Part shown: piece after piece, positions 1 through 11,590 of the stretch | Layout of the letters: the number at the start of each line of letters is the position of its first letter | How positions within the stretch are numbered: the first letter of the stretch is position 1 | Source: Apostichopus japonicus | Taxonomy: Eukaryota > Echinodermata > Holothuroidea > Aspidochirotida > Stichopodidae | Direction: 5' to 3' | NCBI RefSeq assembly: GCF_037975245.1 | Contig: NC_092580.1 | Location: 21,254,501 to 21,314,500, forward strand | Length of the DNA stretch: 60,000 nt | The notes under the pieces: generated by a model | Databases searched by the model: none | Told to the model about the DNA's origin: nothing | The model's input: the letters and a program-made list of their open reading frames with translations, nothing else | Position numbers and translations under genes: made by a program

Positions 1-2051
1 CCACCCGTCCCCTTACCCCTCCCGTGGAATAACCCTTCTAGACTAGAGCCGACTACTGTTTAGCATTGCTGTCAGCTCCCGTGGACGGATTTAACCCGCA
101 ACCACAAATGGACTATATGAAATATATAGGTATTACCAACCGGCATCATGCAGGTCATGTATGCCTTTATGGGTATTACCGTTGACATGTATGTCATACT
201 ATCCTATCCCTTTTGCCCATTTCTCCGAGCTTCGATGTTATCTGCATAAAAGTGTTGCCAGATTTATAAAGCGATATGAAAATTAACAAATGGATTTAAA
301 TAAGAACCGTCACAATGTGTCCATCTTTTTATAGCCTGCAGTGTAAATGACAGTACGAACACATGTGGTGGCTCAACTATCAAACGATCGAAATATTGTT
401 TTTCTCTTCATTCCTTGCTTTGTTGTTACCTTTACTCTCTATCAGTTTTTTTTTAGTTTTTAAAAAAAAAAAAAAAATTTGTTTCGAAAAACATATCATA
501 TAATTTTATACACATTCGCAAGCATGTGTATACGTCTCTTATCATGCATGCATACTCCCACTTCCTGTACAAGTCCCTCGTTAGCAACTTAGTCGGCTTT
601 ATATAACTGTCAAGTTCTCTATTCAAGTCTATTATTTTCATCGAATGTCCATCGTAGGTTTCTTCTCGGCTACCGTAGTTCAAAGAGACAATATGACAAT
701 TTGGTGTATATCTTCACAGCGGGGACAGTATAGAATCTGTTACACAGGTTTTTCTTCCGTGCCATGGCTTCTTACTTCTTGGCCTTAAACATTGTTGTTG
801 GTTGGTCTTAACATTTGGTGGGCAGCTGTTTATTGACTTATTTACCCAAACTATTCTCCAATAAAACTGTTAAGATGAGAAAATTATTACCATGGTTACA
901 TAATAGTTACAACGTTTCAATTTAGAATTTCAATATGTATGTAAAGATTTAGACTCATTATAAACAACATGTGGATGTCGTCAATAGTGTGCAGAAACAA
1001 TAAGAAGCATATTATTATTTTTTTTTTGTCATGAAAGAGACGGAACGTCTAAATTTGATAAGAAACATGTTCTCAAGACTGAAGATAGCCAATTACTCCT
1101 GGTGAACTTTCTTCATCCTTTTGCCGCACCCCCCCCCCCCGCCCCGCACCTCCCAACTTCGTTTTACTAATCATAGAAACATGATATATTGCCATAACGT
1201 TATTGCACCTCTCGTTGTACGCACTAACACCGATCCATTCGATCTGGATCTGTATGGTGCACAATCCGTCCGGTCTAAAATGAGAGTGTGGATGCAGGGT
1301 GTAGGGTGCAGGGAGGGGGGGGGGAGTGGTGGAGTGTTCTGTTTAGTAACTGATGACCGTTACGGTAGTTATACTGAATGCGTGACCGATTGTGCACGCC
1401 TTTAGATTCGACCAAAGAATACTTGGAATCCCAAACAGTTTTGTGACAAAATGTTACCCTCTCCTTCATATATACAGGGTATTATTATGTACTTAATGTA
1501 CCATATAAAATATCATATGCGCTGTTCTTTACTTGGGCGTAAAACAGCTTTACATATAACCACACATAAATATAGTTTTTATGAAGGTTATTGCGTAGCT
1601 GCCAATTCAGGCTACCTGACAATTCTGATAAAAAGAAAACGACTAAACGAAGACTGGCGAAGCTATCAAAGGTCAGATCATAGATCGATGTAACCTATTG
1701 GTTGAACATTTGCAACCGAAGAAACTATGTCAAAGCAGCTCAGAGATCTAGTTCTATCAGGGAAATGGCGGCTCCTTGTTTATGCAGCCAACGTGGAAGT
1801 GAAAAATTCATGAATGATTGAGAAAGAAAAAAAAAATAGAACGAAAGAAACACAAAATAAATCCGTAGGCGAATATGAATAATGATACCAAACTAAACGA
1901 AAACAATATGCACCATTACCAATGCATAACTGGTTAAGAAAAACAAGAATGATGAAGTTGGCAAATTTTTGCTGACAATCACGCTGATGGATAGGATGAC
2001 TATGTCTAAGAAGACAATGACGGTTATGACCGTGAGGAGAGCGAGGGCGGC
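1..2051. other. intergenic, no gene recognised
   Basis: I see no convincing coding exon here. The short open frames overlap homopolymer runs (C-run near 1128-1145, G-run near 1313-1324, A-run near 463-477) and have no domain-like composition. Confidence 0.5.
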
Positions 2052-2448
<397 letters not shown>

Positions 2449-2455
2449 TGTAACG

Positions 2456-3251
2456 ACGATGAAGACCATGAAAAGGTACGAAGTATGGCGACGATGCCGA
2501 TGACGATGCGGATATCGTGATGACGATGCTTGAGATGGCAGAGGACGCTTTGTTGATGACGATGATGCAATCAACACAAAAAAATAAATCCGTTTCCACG
2601 TTATTGTCACTGTATACGGTGCCATAATGTTCTCCATTTTTACGGGTAACAATCGTTTGATCGTGACCAAAAGGAATGGGAAAATTGTAATAATTGAACC
2701 CTTCGTACCACTCTTCTGGTTCATATATAGAACCTAGATTAAATATATGCGGCACGTATCTCGACACTTCCGTGCTATTATTAAGTCAAATATATCATAT
2801 TGGTGGTTTTTGTTTGTCCGACGATGCAGAAGCACCTGCTTTAAATATCGTTAATATGTCAAATCATATTACTGACCTCGACTTCAAACTTGTGATACTT
2901 TCAATTACCTCCACAATTGCATCTAAATTAACTTAACCTGGTATTGACCTTTTTCAATTTGTGGCAATTGCGTGTGCTCTTCTGTGTCAACGTCATTACC
3001 ATCTTTCAGCTGTCAGATATATATAACGTTAGAAGAAGGCGAAGAAGAAACACCTCGGAATAAACACTTTGAAATTTGTTTGTGTTCAATGGTATATTGA
3101 TAACATAAACTATAACTATATCACAGATAAGATACAGAGGAAGCAAGTGTAACCGTGGGTGGGTAATGGTTTAGCAGGGGAGTTATTTCACTGCCCCCCT
3201 CGGAGTGACTGATGTAGAGCAAAATGCAGGACGGGTGTACCGGTCAAAGTA

Positions 3252-3253
<2 letters not shown>
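2456..3253. other. intergenic, no feature seen
   Basis: AT-rich unique-looking sequence between two microsatellites. No supported exon, RNA gene or mobile element end was found. Confidence 0.4.

Positions 3254-3303
<50 letters not shown>
3254..3303. repeat. (TA)n microsatellite
   Basis: An uninterrupted TA dinucleotide run of about 50 bp, on the left border of the small element at 3296-3450. Confidence 0.95.
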
Positions 3304-3306
<3 letters not shown>

Positions 3307-3438
3307 ATATAACAAAAGATATACAAATTACACCATGTTGCTACCCTGGGTTTCACGCACGCATAGAGCGACGATCTTCAGGCTATTATTGCTCTACTAC
3401 GGTATTGAGCACTTTCTGCTACTACTGATTATACTTAT

Positions 3439-3450
<12 letters not shown>
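3296..3450. mobile_element. small MITE-like element between TA tracts
   Basis: About 155 bp of complex sequence lies between two TA tracts. Its ends are imperfect inverted repeats: TATATATCACATATAA on the left (from 3296) and TTATACGTGATATATA on the right (to 3450). The structure suggests a short non-autonomous element that inserts into TA repeats, or whose ends seed them. The family is not identified. Confidence 0.45.
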
Positions 3451-3480
<30 letters not shown>

Positions 3481-3536
3481 ATATATTATATATATATACA
3501 TATATATATGTATATATATATATTATATATATATAC

Positions 3537-3596
<60 letters not shown>
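3444..3596. repeat. (TA)n microsatellite with TATATG/TACATA interruptions
   Basis: About 150 bp of mostly TA dinucleotides, interrupted by ACG, ACA and ATG variants, on the right border of the small element. The Ile-Tyr frames through it are artefacts of the repeat. Confidence 0.9.
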
Positions 3597-3597
<1 letters not shown>

Positions 3598-3599
3598 TA

Positions 3600-4288
3600 A
3601 ATGTGTATGTGTGTGATTGTAATTGTAGGGAGAACGGTGAAAAAACTTAGCGTAAAAAATTGACCGTATAGTGTATATATGTACGTATGTATATGTCATG
3701 CGGTGTCGAACCAAACTCACAAAACGTATTTAAAAGTACACGCTCACTCCCCCTTCGGCAACCAGTTATAAGTAGGCCGACTGAAGAGTCATATAGCGGC
3801 AACAGTACAGGTGGAAATCCACTTTCTAACTACCCACCCGCTGTATAAACGTTATAACAACGGAAACAATGAACAACATCATATAGCTCTGGAAGCGTTC
3901 GATTCTTCCGCAAGTTATAAGGTAACGGAAATTTGGAACTTTAAAATATGCGTATTATATTACATCGTATTTACGCAAAGAATTACTCTTGCAGGTTTCT
4001 GTATATAATAAGTACTTGATGAAATGTTCGTATTTTTTACTGTACCGAATATCTTTTTTTTGTATTATGTATTTCTCAATGATTTGGATTCAATGGACAC
4101 AAAAGCTAAGGGTCTTCCTAACGTGAAGACGCTTCCATTTTGTTGATGAAGTAACAATAGTGAAGACTCTGGTGTAATATTAGAAAAGGTAATCTAACGT
4201 ACGGTATAGCTGTCGCCCATATATATTGTAAACACATGCATATGCCTGCAGACGAGGTTATTGACATCGCTTATCCCGTTAATTAAAC
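3600..4288. other. intergenic, no feature seen
   Basis: Unique-looking AT-rich DNA with no supported exon or repeat boundary. Confidence 0.4.
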
Positions 4289-5147
4289 ATTAATAGCATG
4301 GGCGGCGATCCGTACTTCCGAGTGGGGGGGATATGACCTTGTTGACTATCTAAGCGTAGCGCCACTATGAGTTGGCGCGAAGCGTACATGAAAATTTTGG
4401 GACTTACAAACCCTCTAGATGGCCGGAAACGGCACTTCCCGAGGTTTCCAAGCGGCATATACCAAACTTTAAAATAGGGATATCATGTCCGAAATATCTC
4501 ATAATCAGGATCCAAAATACTTTTTTTTTAATTTCGGGTGTTATTTTGGGAAAATTGCCCCTGTCAATCTTGTTTCAGGCGCTACGTTAGAATGTTCGAG
4601 AGCTCTTTTATATTATTCGATGAAGAAAATGGCCTCATGCAGGCTATTATAGGCCTATATACATGCAATACACAATTACACATAGTTACATTCCTAGGTA
4701 CCGATTGCTAGGGCATCCAGCTGAAACGTGTATTAAGCATTACCCTGGTAACATGAGGTTCTCAGCTGTTCGAGGGAACATGTACGTGTGTAGGCCTACT
4801 ATAGGGCCTATATGAATACTATGAGGGTGCATATATGTACTATATCAATACCGTGGGCGCAATAATACATTTTGTTGTTATAGGGCCAATGAAGCCCACA
4901 GTCAAATTTTCTTGCTTTATAAAGACGGTTTATTTGAAAAGATCGCACTGCGTTTATGGTAGGCGAGAAATGAAGCTAAAAAAGAGCCGTACATTCACGA
5001 TGATGCATAAATGTAGGCATGAAAATATTCTTATCCCTGGCATTTGGTGGGGGGGGGGGGATATGGTGTATTACATCCCCTCCACCCATTTTCATGGGGG
5101 GATATATCCCCCCCTTCCCCCCCAGGATCGCCGCCCATGATTAATAG
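4289..5147. mobile_element. hAT-like non-autonomous DNA transposon with intact ends
   Basis: The element body is 4297-5139 (843 bp). It has a perfect 15-bp terminal inverted repeat: CATGGGCGGCGATCC at the left and GGATCGCCGCCCATG at the right. It is flanked on both sides by the identical 8-bp duplication ATTAATAG (4289-4296 and 5140-5147). Eight-bp duplications are typical of the hAT superfamily. There is no transposase frame, so it depends on another element. G-runs follow the left end and C-runs precede the right end. The segment near 4345-4400 (CTATCTAAGCGTAGCGCCA, then GTTGGCGCGAAG) recurs in the element at 55.2 kb and, inverted and diverged, near 15.0 kb. Confidence 0.85.
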
Positions 5148-6490
5148 TAGAGTGTATATGTATGGAGCCTTATTAGATTTGCCCTTCCTTATGGAGAATG
5201 AAACGTTCCAAACATATGTGAATTACTATATAGAAATATCGACACATACCCGAAAGCAGCATACTATAGTACGATTTAATTATGCATACCGCAAGGAGTT
5301 AAAAGCAAAAAACGGCATTATGATTAAACACATTAACGCCAGTGAACATATAGACGCACTTAAACGTCATTTGTTTCCTAACTGACGTTTTCGAAAACGT
5401 ATGAACATGTCGAAAGCGATATAACATCTCAAAAATTTATATGTTAAAGAAGTGCGCCAATATGTTAAAAACTACTATCCTTCTTTTTCTTAGTTTCTTT
5501 TTGAACTTTTTTTTTTGGTGGGTAAAGTCTTCGACCTGCTAATATCAAATCATAAGACGCCCATATACATAACTCATTATGGTCTTACCATATTCCGATT
5601 TATGTCGGTTTTTCCCATTAAATTCTTTTACTTTTTGGTATTTGTTACACAGTTGGCTCTACTTGCTTGGTGCAATTTTCTAAGGGACGCCACAAGACTT
5701 TCGAAGTTTAATACGTACCATATGAACACTATATTCTCCAGCAGTTTTCCTATATGTTCTACGAATAACAGCTTTAAAAATAAACCTTCAGAGAGGGGTG
5801 CGATAAAGGAGGAGGTGTTGGTGACAAAGAAAAGGGGGTCATCTACTGACCCTGGTCAACATATATACCAAGTATGACATCAATCACATAATTCCTTCTT
5901 GAGATACCATGTTTACAAGCTATAGGGCGTCGCATACACACCACACACATACACCCATACGCCAACTTTACTGCATATATGTTCCGATGGATGCCTTAGC
6001 ATCGGAACCAAAAACTGAGTGAGGTGATGAACATTACTGCGAAAAGTATTACAAATATTTTTCTATAGTTTTATGCATTTATCATATCTGTTAAATTTTA
6101 AGAGGAGGTTGATCTTTTCCATGCAGGCAAGAAATAAGTATGTAGCATTTGGAGCTACTCATAGATCAAATCACTTCTAATTTATTACAGACTGCAAATT
6201 GCGATGACAGGCACAAAACTGATTTCACATCTTCCAGCTTTTGAAAATCGTTTTCAGTTATTCTCCTCAAATTTCCCCAAGACTGGCCTGATGGACTTTC
6301 TTCTCTCACTGTTTATTATTTGAAGATTTAATTGGAATGCGTGGTTCAAATTCTTAATCCGATGATTTTTTTTTTATACGTGACAGCTATATGACGTAGA
6401 CAATGCCCATAGGTAGGAATGGTCAATTGGGTATACCTATATCATAATCCAAGAAAAGAGAAAAATATATATGAGAGTAATATTAATATA
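5148..6490. other. intergenic, no gene recognised
   Basis: Several short open frames occur, but none has a splice-supported or domain-like structure. No mobile-element ends were found. Confidence 0.4.
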
Positions 6491-6494
6491 TAGC

Positions 6495-7019
6495 CTATCC
6501 GAACTTTTTCAAGATATTCTGCTTTAAAATATCGTATCTCTTGGAGGCTAAATTGATGATGACATCGCCTCCTCGGTGTTCGTATGTATGCCTAAGTATT
6601 AAGATTAATCCATTAAAAGGGTGTGAATACTCGCGCAAAAAGAAACGTCTAATGCCGGTAATCTGACCTAGTTTCGAATGAGGTGTAACAGAAGTGTAGA
6701 CACCACCATCGATCCCAGAAAATACACACAAACAGCTTGCTACCGTCGGTAATTAGACACTAATGTACAGTCAGTACATGCAGCGGCGGTCAATACCCAC
6801 AGCACTGCAGTGTACAAACGATACAGCGATGGACATCTCAGGTCCAGCTAAAGATAACAAGGTATCACGTTTCATTACTGTCTGCATTTTGTAGCGCCAA
6901 GAGGAAAACTTCACTTGCAAGCAACGGAAAGCTAACTTTTTAAAGCTGGCGGCACGCTGTTTGGGGCGAGTCTTCAATGCCTTTAAAATCTTGAAACTCA
7001 AATAACACAACACGTGCAC
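6495..7019 (-). repeat. dispersed repeat, copy A
   Basis: The part from about 6690 to 6985, read on the minus strand, matches 59725-60000 read on the plus strand. Shared blocks include GACTCGCCCCAAAC-like sequence, CTTGCAAGTGAA, AATGCAGACAGTAATGAAAC, TAATTACCGACGGTAGCAAG and TATTTTCTGGGATC. The open frames in it (78 and 82 codons) are carried by the repeat and are not called as genes. No terminal repeat or target duplication could be fixed. Confidence 0.75.
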
Positions 7020-8234
7020 TTTTCAAATCCATACAACAGAATATTCTTGGATGAAATTCAACACCATTTGTCCTTGCCAAATTTGTTTTATACATTGCAA
7101 ACGTGTTAGTTGTGGCCATACCATTTCTTGTTTGTCTCGGAAGTGTTTCATCGAAGCTTTACAAACATGAAAAGAGACGCAACCGAACCACCATCATTGT
7201 CTTATAAGGACGAAGACCTCCCCCAACACAATTTAGCAAAAATCTGGTTCTATTTGGAGTAACGGTTTTTTAAGACTAGACTGGAGACTTGAGTAAGTCT
7301 AAATATAGGTTATCATGAAACTACTGAAATTTGCATGAATTTGATGATTATTCTCTTTACTATCTGCATTGTTAATTTTTATTGATATAGGTGATGGAGT
7401 TTGCCAATTATAAAATATCCAAATTTATCCAAGTTCATTATATATGTTAAAATAAAAAATAAAACAAATACTGTTAGCAAACTGCTTGTCCACTAAAGAG
7501 CCTGTGTAAGAGAATGTGTAATAGTAAGAGGGCCTGACGTTTCGATCCTAGCAGGATCATTATTTGTTGTCATTGGTAATTTCATAACCAACAATGTTTA
7601 CATTCACCTTGTAAATATAAAGTAGAAAACCAAAGAGAAAGAACAAGGTTTCTCCGTCTTTAGTATCGCTTGGACACCAGACACGACAGTTTTGAAGACC
7701 ATAATATCTGCCAATCATGCATCATATCTGAATAATCATTCCAGATAAAGTTAGACTTGGCTTCAGTTTGATATGCCCTTCAATATGTTCAGCTGTCACA
7801 TACGTAGCCTATCATGTCTACAGTGCAATACTTTGCACGAAATTTGTAAGATATACACATTTTTTCTCTTTTTACCCGAAATGGTGCAATCAAGACAGTA
7901 TAGGTGTCAAAACCTAACCACATACGTCCAAAAACAATGGGCCGCTACGATTCTTACATATAACCTACAGACAAGCAAGGTTATACATGACTGGTAGTTA
8001 ATTTACTAAGGGCCAAGCTAAGTTTGCAATAGATAGCCCATATGAGCCGTCAAGCTAATGGTGTACGTGGTTCCGGGACGTCTGTATCGAATAGCCCCAT
8101 GCATGGCGCGCATCTGTTCCGCAACATTGTCAACCAAATACGACAAAAGTATTTGTGTGATGCCGCAACCCCCCCCCTACGGCCGCACCCCCCCCCTACC
8201 TAGTCCTCACCCCTTGTGAACACTGTGAACTTAC
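7020..8234. other. intergenic; carries a short repeated motif
   Basis: No gene is supported. The motif GACGTTTCGATCCTAGCAGG near 7537-7556 recurs in diverged form near 26755 and, inverted, near 27090, so part of a dispersed repeat family lies here. C-runs occur at 8168-8200. Confidence 0.4.
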
Positions 8235-8494
8235 TTTAAATTTCTCTTGATATTTTTGGCGTTCATTCCTTTAATCCGTTTTCTCACAACGGCCATTGTT
8301 GATAGTTGCACTATCTTCTCTGGTACTGGTTGATTCGCGGCTTCCTCTGTTAAAATATCTTCATGCTTACTTGTTTCTTCTTTTTGTGGTGCACCGGTTT
8401 TATTGCTCATAACGATTTTACTGAACCCAATCGCAATGACAATGCATAAGCATGCCATTAAAATCGCGGTCAAACATGAATTTTTCTTCACCAT
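8235..8494 (-). CDS. probable first coding exon of a type II membrane protein
   Basis: Starting at the ATG complementary to 8492-8494, the frame encodes MVKKNSCLTAILMACLCIVI and continues for 86 complete codons. It then meets a consensus donor (AAA followed by GTAAGT, complementary to 8229-8234), which leaves phase 2. Residues about 8-27 form one hydrophobic segment after a short basic tail. This is the pattern of a signal anchor in Golgi type II enzymes such as glycosyltransferases and sulfotransferases. The rest is polar and ends in a basic stretch (VRKRIKG...). No catalytic motif is present and I could not find the next exon at lower coordinates, so the family is unknown. A cleaved signal peptide is also possible. 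Confidence 0.45.
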
Positions 8495-10099
8495 GATGTT
8501 CGCTTATATTATCCGATAAAGACAAAAAATTTTACAACCCAAACGGATGAAAAAGAATTACAATTTCAAATTTAAATTGCTATAATTTCTTCTCCAGTAT
8601 AAAAAAATATATATAGACATGATATATGTATATCAGTGCGATATCTTCTTTTCTTTTATCGAATACAAAGTTACTAGACCCTTCGACTTGCTACACAGGT
8701 TATCATACAAAGTTAGCCTGAGCTGCTACAAGTGGCTATATGCAAGCAACGTAGCATATATAGAGAGTAACAGTGATGCGACAACAGAAAATAGTATCCA
8801 AGTCCATGCGTATATAACGTGACAACAGCGTAGTATAGTTTCCTCGTGTATAGCAGGTCTATAATATATATATATGTTTATATATTTATTAGAATACCAT
8901 ACATGTATATGAACCGATTGTTTATGCAATTATTTGTACGGTGATGCTGCAGGACACAGTCGCTACGTTACCTCTCTTTCTTTGAATCCCTTACTTGTCA
9001 CATCGATCAGTTAAAGCTGCTTTTCCGTTTTCAGGCCCTAAGGACATCAGCGATTAAATAAATAACTTCCGAACATGAACTATAGCTTTATGTCAAAAAC
9101 ATGAAGAAAATCGGTCTGTTCAAAAGGTATGAATCAATAGCAACGATGGTGCACCAGCTATTATCTCAGAAAATCTCTATTTATGAAAGAAAAACATGAA
9201 AGTACGATTACAAAGTCAAATCCAAGTTCATATGAAAGTTCCCTTGGTTTCTGATAGTAAAAAACACATTTTTTCCTTCACATATAGGTAACTAAAAGGT
9301 TGTGTCTCTCGGTGGTTCTATACTTTCCACACACATACATACACACGGTAGCATGCTGGCTGGTTTGAGTAGTGGCATAAACTACTACCTCTGGAGCTGT
9401 TAAGTACCAGGCTGTAACTGTTGCACATCTGCTAACGTAAATCTATCACTTAGGGTAACATGTGCCTGGGATTGTCAGCTGAAAGGTGAACAAGTTAAAA
9501 AAAAACACTTCGCCGAGAGTGATTGGATTGACACTCGGGCGACTTTCGAATATTTGGCTACCAGATTCACTATGACATAAACCCTATTAATACTTGATGT
9601 AAAATTATCACCAGAAACAATAGAACGCCCTTATTCTGTGGTTCAAGGCTCGTTTTATTATATTTTTCTCCACCTTGTTTGTTTTACTTGATTATATTAT
9701 ATGTGTGTCTGTATTTCTTTCTTTTTATTATATCCTACCTTAAATCGAATTTATGCCGACACAAAACTTCATCCTGATTGTAATTCTTATTGATGTCAAC
9801 ATTAAATATATGTTATGTTCCATTAGGCCTAATGGTCCACTGTGGCCAATCATATATGTCCAGCGATCGGATATAGGTGTATTTTGTATACTATGATGCA
9901 TTGACATTTTCAGAATTAAATAAAAAAAATGGGTGGGAGTGGGGAGGGGATTGGGTGGGGGATCCTACCACTTATCAAAAGTTAAATTATGCAGAAAGGT
10001 TTAGAAGCGTTCGTTATGTAGATTATTATAATATAGGGAAAACGGGGGGGGGGGGGTGGGAGAAGGGGAGAAAATTACTTCCAAAGGGCTTTTTAAATT
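8495..10099. other. intergenic, no feature seen
   Basis: AT-rich DNA without a supported exon. G-rich stretches appear at 9930-9965 and 10044-10068. Confidence 0.4.
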
Positions 10100-10362
10100 G
10101 TATGTATGTATGTATGTATGTATGTATGTATATGTGACCTTCCCGCAAGCAGGAACTCGCGAAAGAAGCCATGGAGGCTTGTAGACTCGCAAGCTGACCG
10201 AAGCCAATCTCTCGGCACACATCCATTTAACGTCCATGTCAGGAAGTTGTTATTGAACAACACCCTTGCCAGACGACACACATTGCTGTCGGCGGGGAAT
10301 CGAACCGGGGATCTCATGACTGGGAGACGCCGGCGTTAACCATTAGGCTATACACTCCGCCA
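10100..10362 (-). mobile_element. tRNA-derived SINE
   Basis: Read on the minus strand, a tRNA-like head begins near 10360. It has an A-box-like TAGCCTAATGGTTAACG (10334-10350) and a good B-box, GGTTCGATTCC (10296-10306). The two are about 30 nt apart, as in a polymerase III internal promoter. A tRNA-unrelated body follows down to about 10131. It ends in a (CATA)n tail, seen on the plus strand as TATG repeats at 10101-10131, as expected for the 3' end of a SINE. Just outside the head, part of it is repeated (GGCTATACACTAGGCTATACACTCC to about 10391), suggesting a second truncated copy or local slippage. Confidence 0.8.
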
Positions 10363-10391
10363 CGTGGCTATACACTAGGCTATACACTCCG

Positions 10392-11219
10392 GTTTTTAAA
10401 TTGTCTTTAGGGACATGGGATCAAACAACTAAAACTTGAGAAGGACAATCGATTCACTGCGCATCATGTAGGGCAGGACTCCTCAACTTGTTTGGCCCAA
10501 GACACAGATTGTTCCACGATGACTTAGCCACGACCCCCAAGACGACCCCCTCCTCAGAATAAATGATCAGAATTCATGAAAGCTAACCTGAACTATGTTA
10601 ACATAAATGAATTAATCGATCTCCTCAAGCAAGCTCCGAAAACTATATAAATATATATATATATAGATAAAGTTTTCGACATCTGGAAAAATTGTTCGCG
10701 ACTCAGTAGTTTCCGGATCTAGGGTGTAATTCGAACTTTGATTTGGCACTAAGGCTTATCATCACGGAATGTCATAATTAGCCATACATCCCAAATGGGT
10801 TTTTTTTTTTTGGTGGGGGGGGGAGACTTTTGTCTTTAAACAAAATTCAAAAACAAAAAAACAAAATTGGTGTTTCACGGCATAAACTTTCAAAGATCTG
10901 TCTGTTCACAATGTTCACATTGTTTTTCGATGGTATAAGAGAGTATACTTTGCCATCGGTTTCTTTCTGACATGATCTCTAGCACGGTAAATATCGAGTT
11001 TCTTACATGAAGTCAACACCTCTCTTGTGGCCTCTTTGACATAATATTTTCCACGTCACTTTTCTTCAACGAATCGTTATAAGCTGAACAAACATCTCGG
11101 GTGATCTAATACAAGCCATCTTTATTTCTGGGTATTGGCCTATTATATTCGATAGTTATTATTCTCGGCGGCAGTTTCATATAGCGAGGGCGCTCGTCCA
11201 ATATGTCTTCCAGAGCCGT
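10392..11219. other. intergenic, no feature seen
   Basis: No supported exon or repeat end. T-run plus G-run at 10801-10824. Confidence 0.4.
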
Positions 11220-11225
11220 ATATGT

Positions 11226-11590
11226 TTAAATCCTGCCTTTGATATCTACTAGAGTACTACTACAGCACAATGTTGATGTATTCGAGGAGCCTCGGAGAAC
11301 ATCTGCAGCTTCCTTATATGTCACATTCCAATAGAAATGATGGGTTTCACTGAATTGTTGCTCCAGGATTCTATAGTTATTCTCATTTTCAAGATACTCT
11401 ACTTGAAGAATTATGCTAAGTTTCCGATACGCAATTTTATCAGTAAGGCTCAATCGGTGATGACGTTGGCTTCTCTGACCGCACCTTTGATTGGTTAATC
11501 CATTAACACTTGATCAAAACATTTTCCTTTTAACTTCATATATAACAAAAAAACAATGGATGCCACTTAAACACCACTTCTCATTGGGTC
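11226..11590 (-). pseudogene. repeated segment with an SH2-like reading frame, copy 1
   Basis: On the minus strand this has a 75-codon open frame containing HHFYWNVTYKEAADVLRG. The spacing FYW, then about 5 residues, then EA and two hydrophobics resembles the start of an SH2 domain of SOCS-family type. The frame lacks the following GTFLVRDS-like core. The same DNA (about 60-75% identical by eye) recurs in the same orientation at about 17110-17395, where the frame has stops. The two copies begin to match at the shared sequence GAGAACATCTGCAGCTTCC. The upstream flank (GATGACGTTGGCTTCTC and on) is also shared, so the duplicated unit is longer than the frame. It could be a decayed gene fragment or part of a mobile element. 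Confidence 0.45.

Noticed and set aside
3224-3720. Ile-Tyr repeat frames near 3.2-3.7 kb and at 36.1-36.5 kb
   Set aside because: Products of TA dinucleotide repeats.
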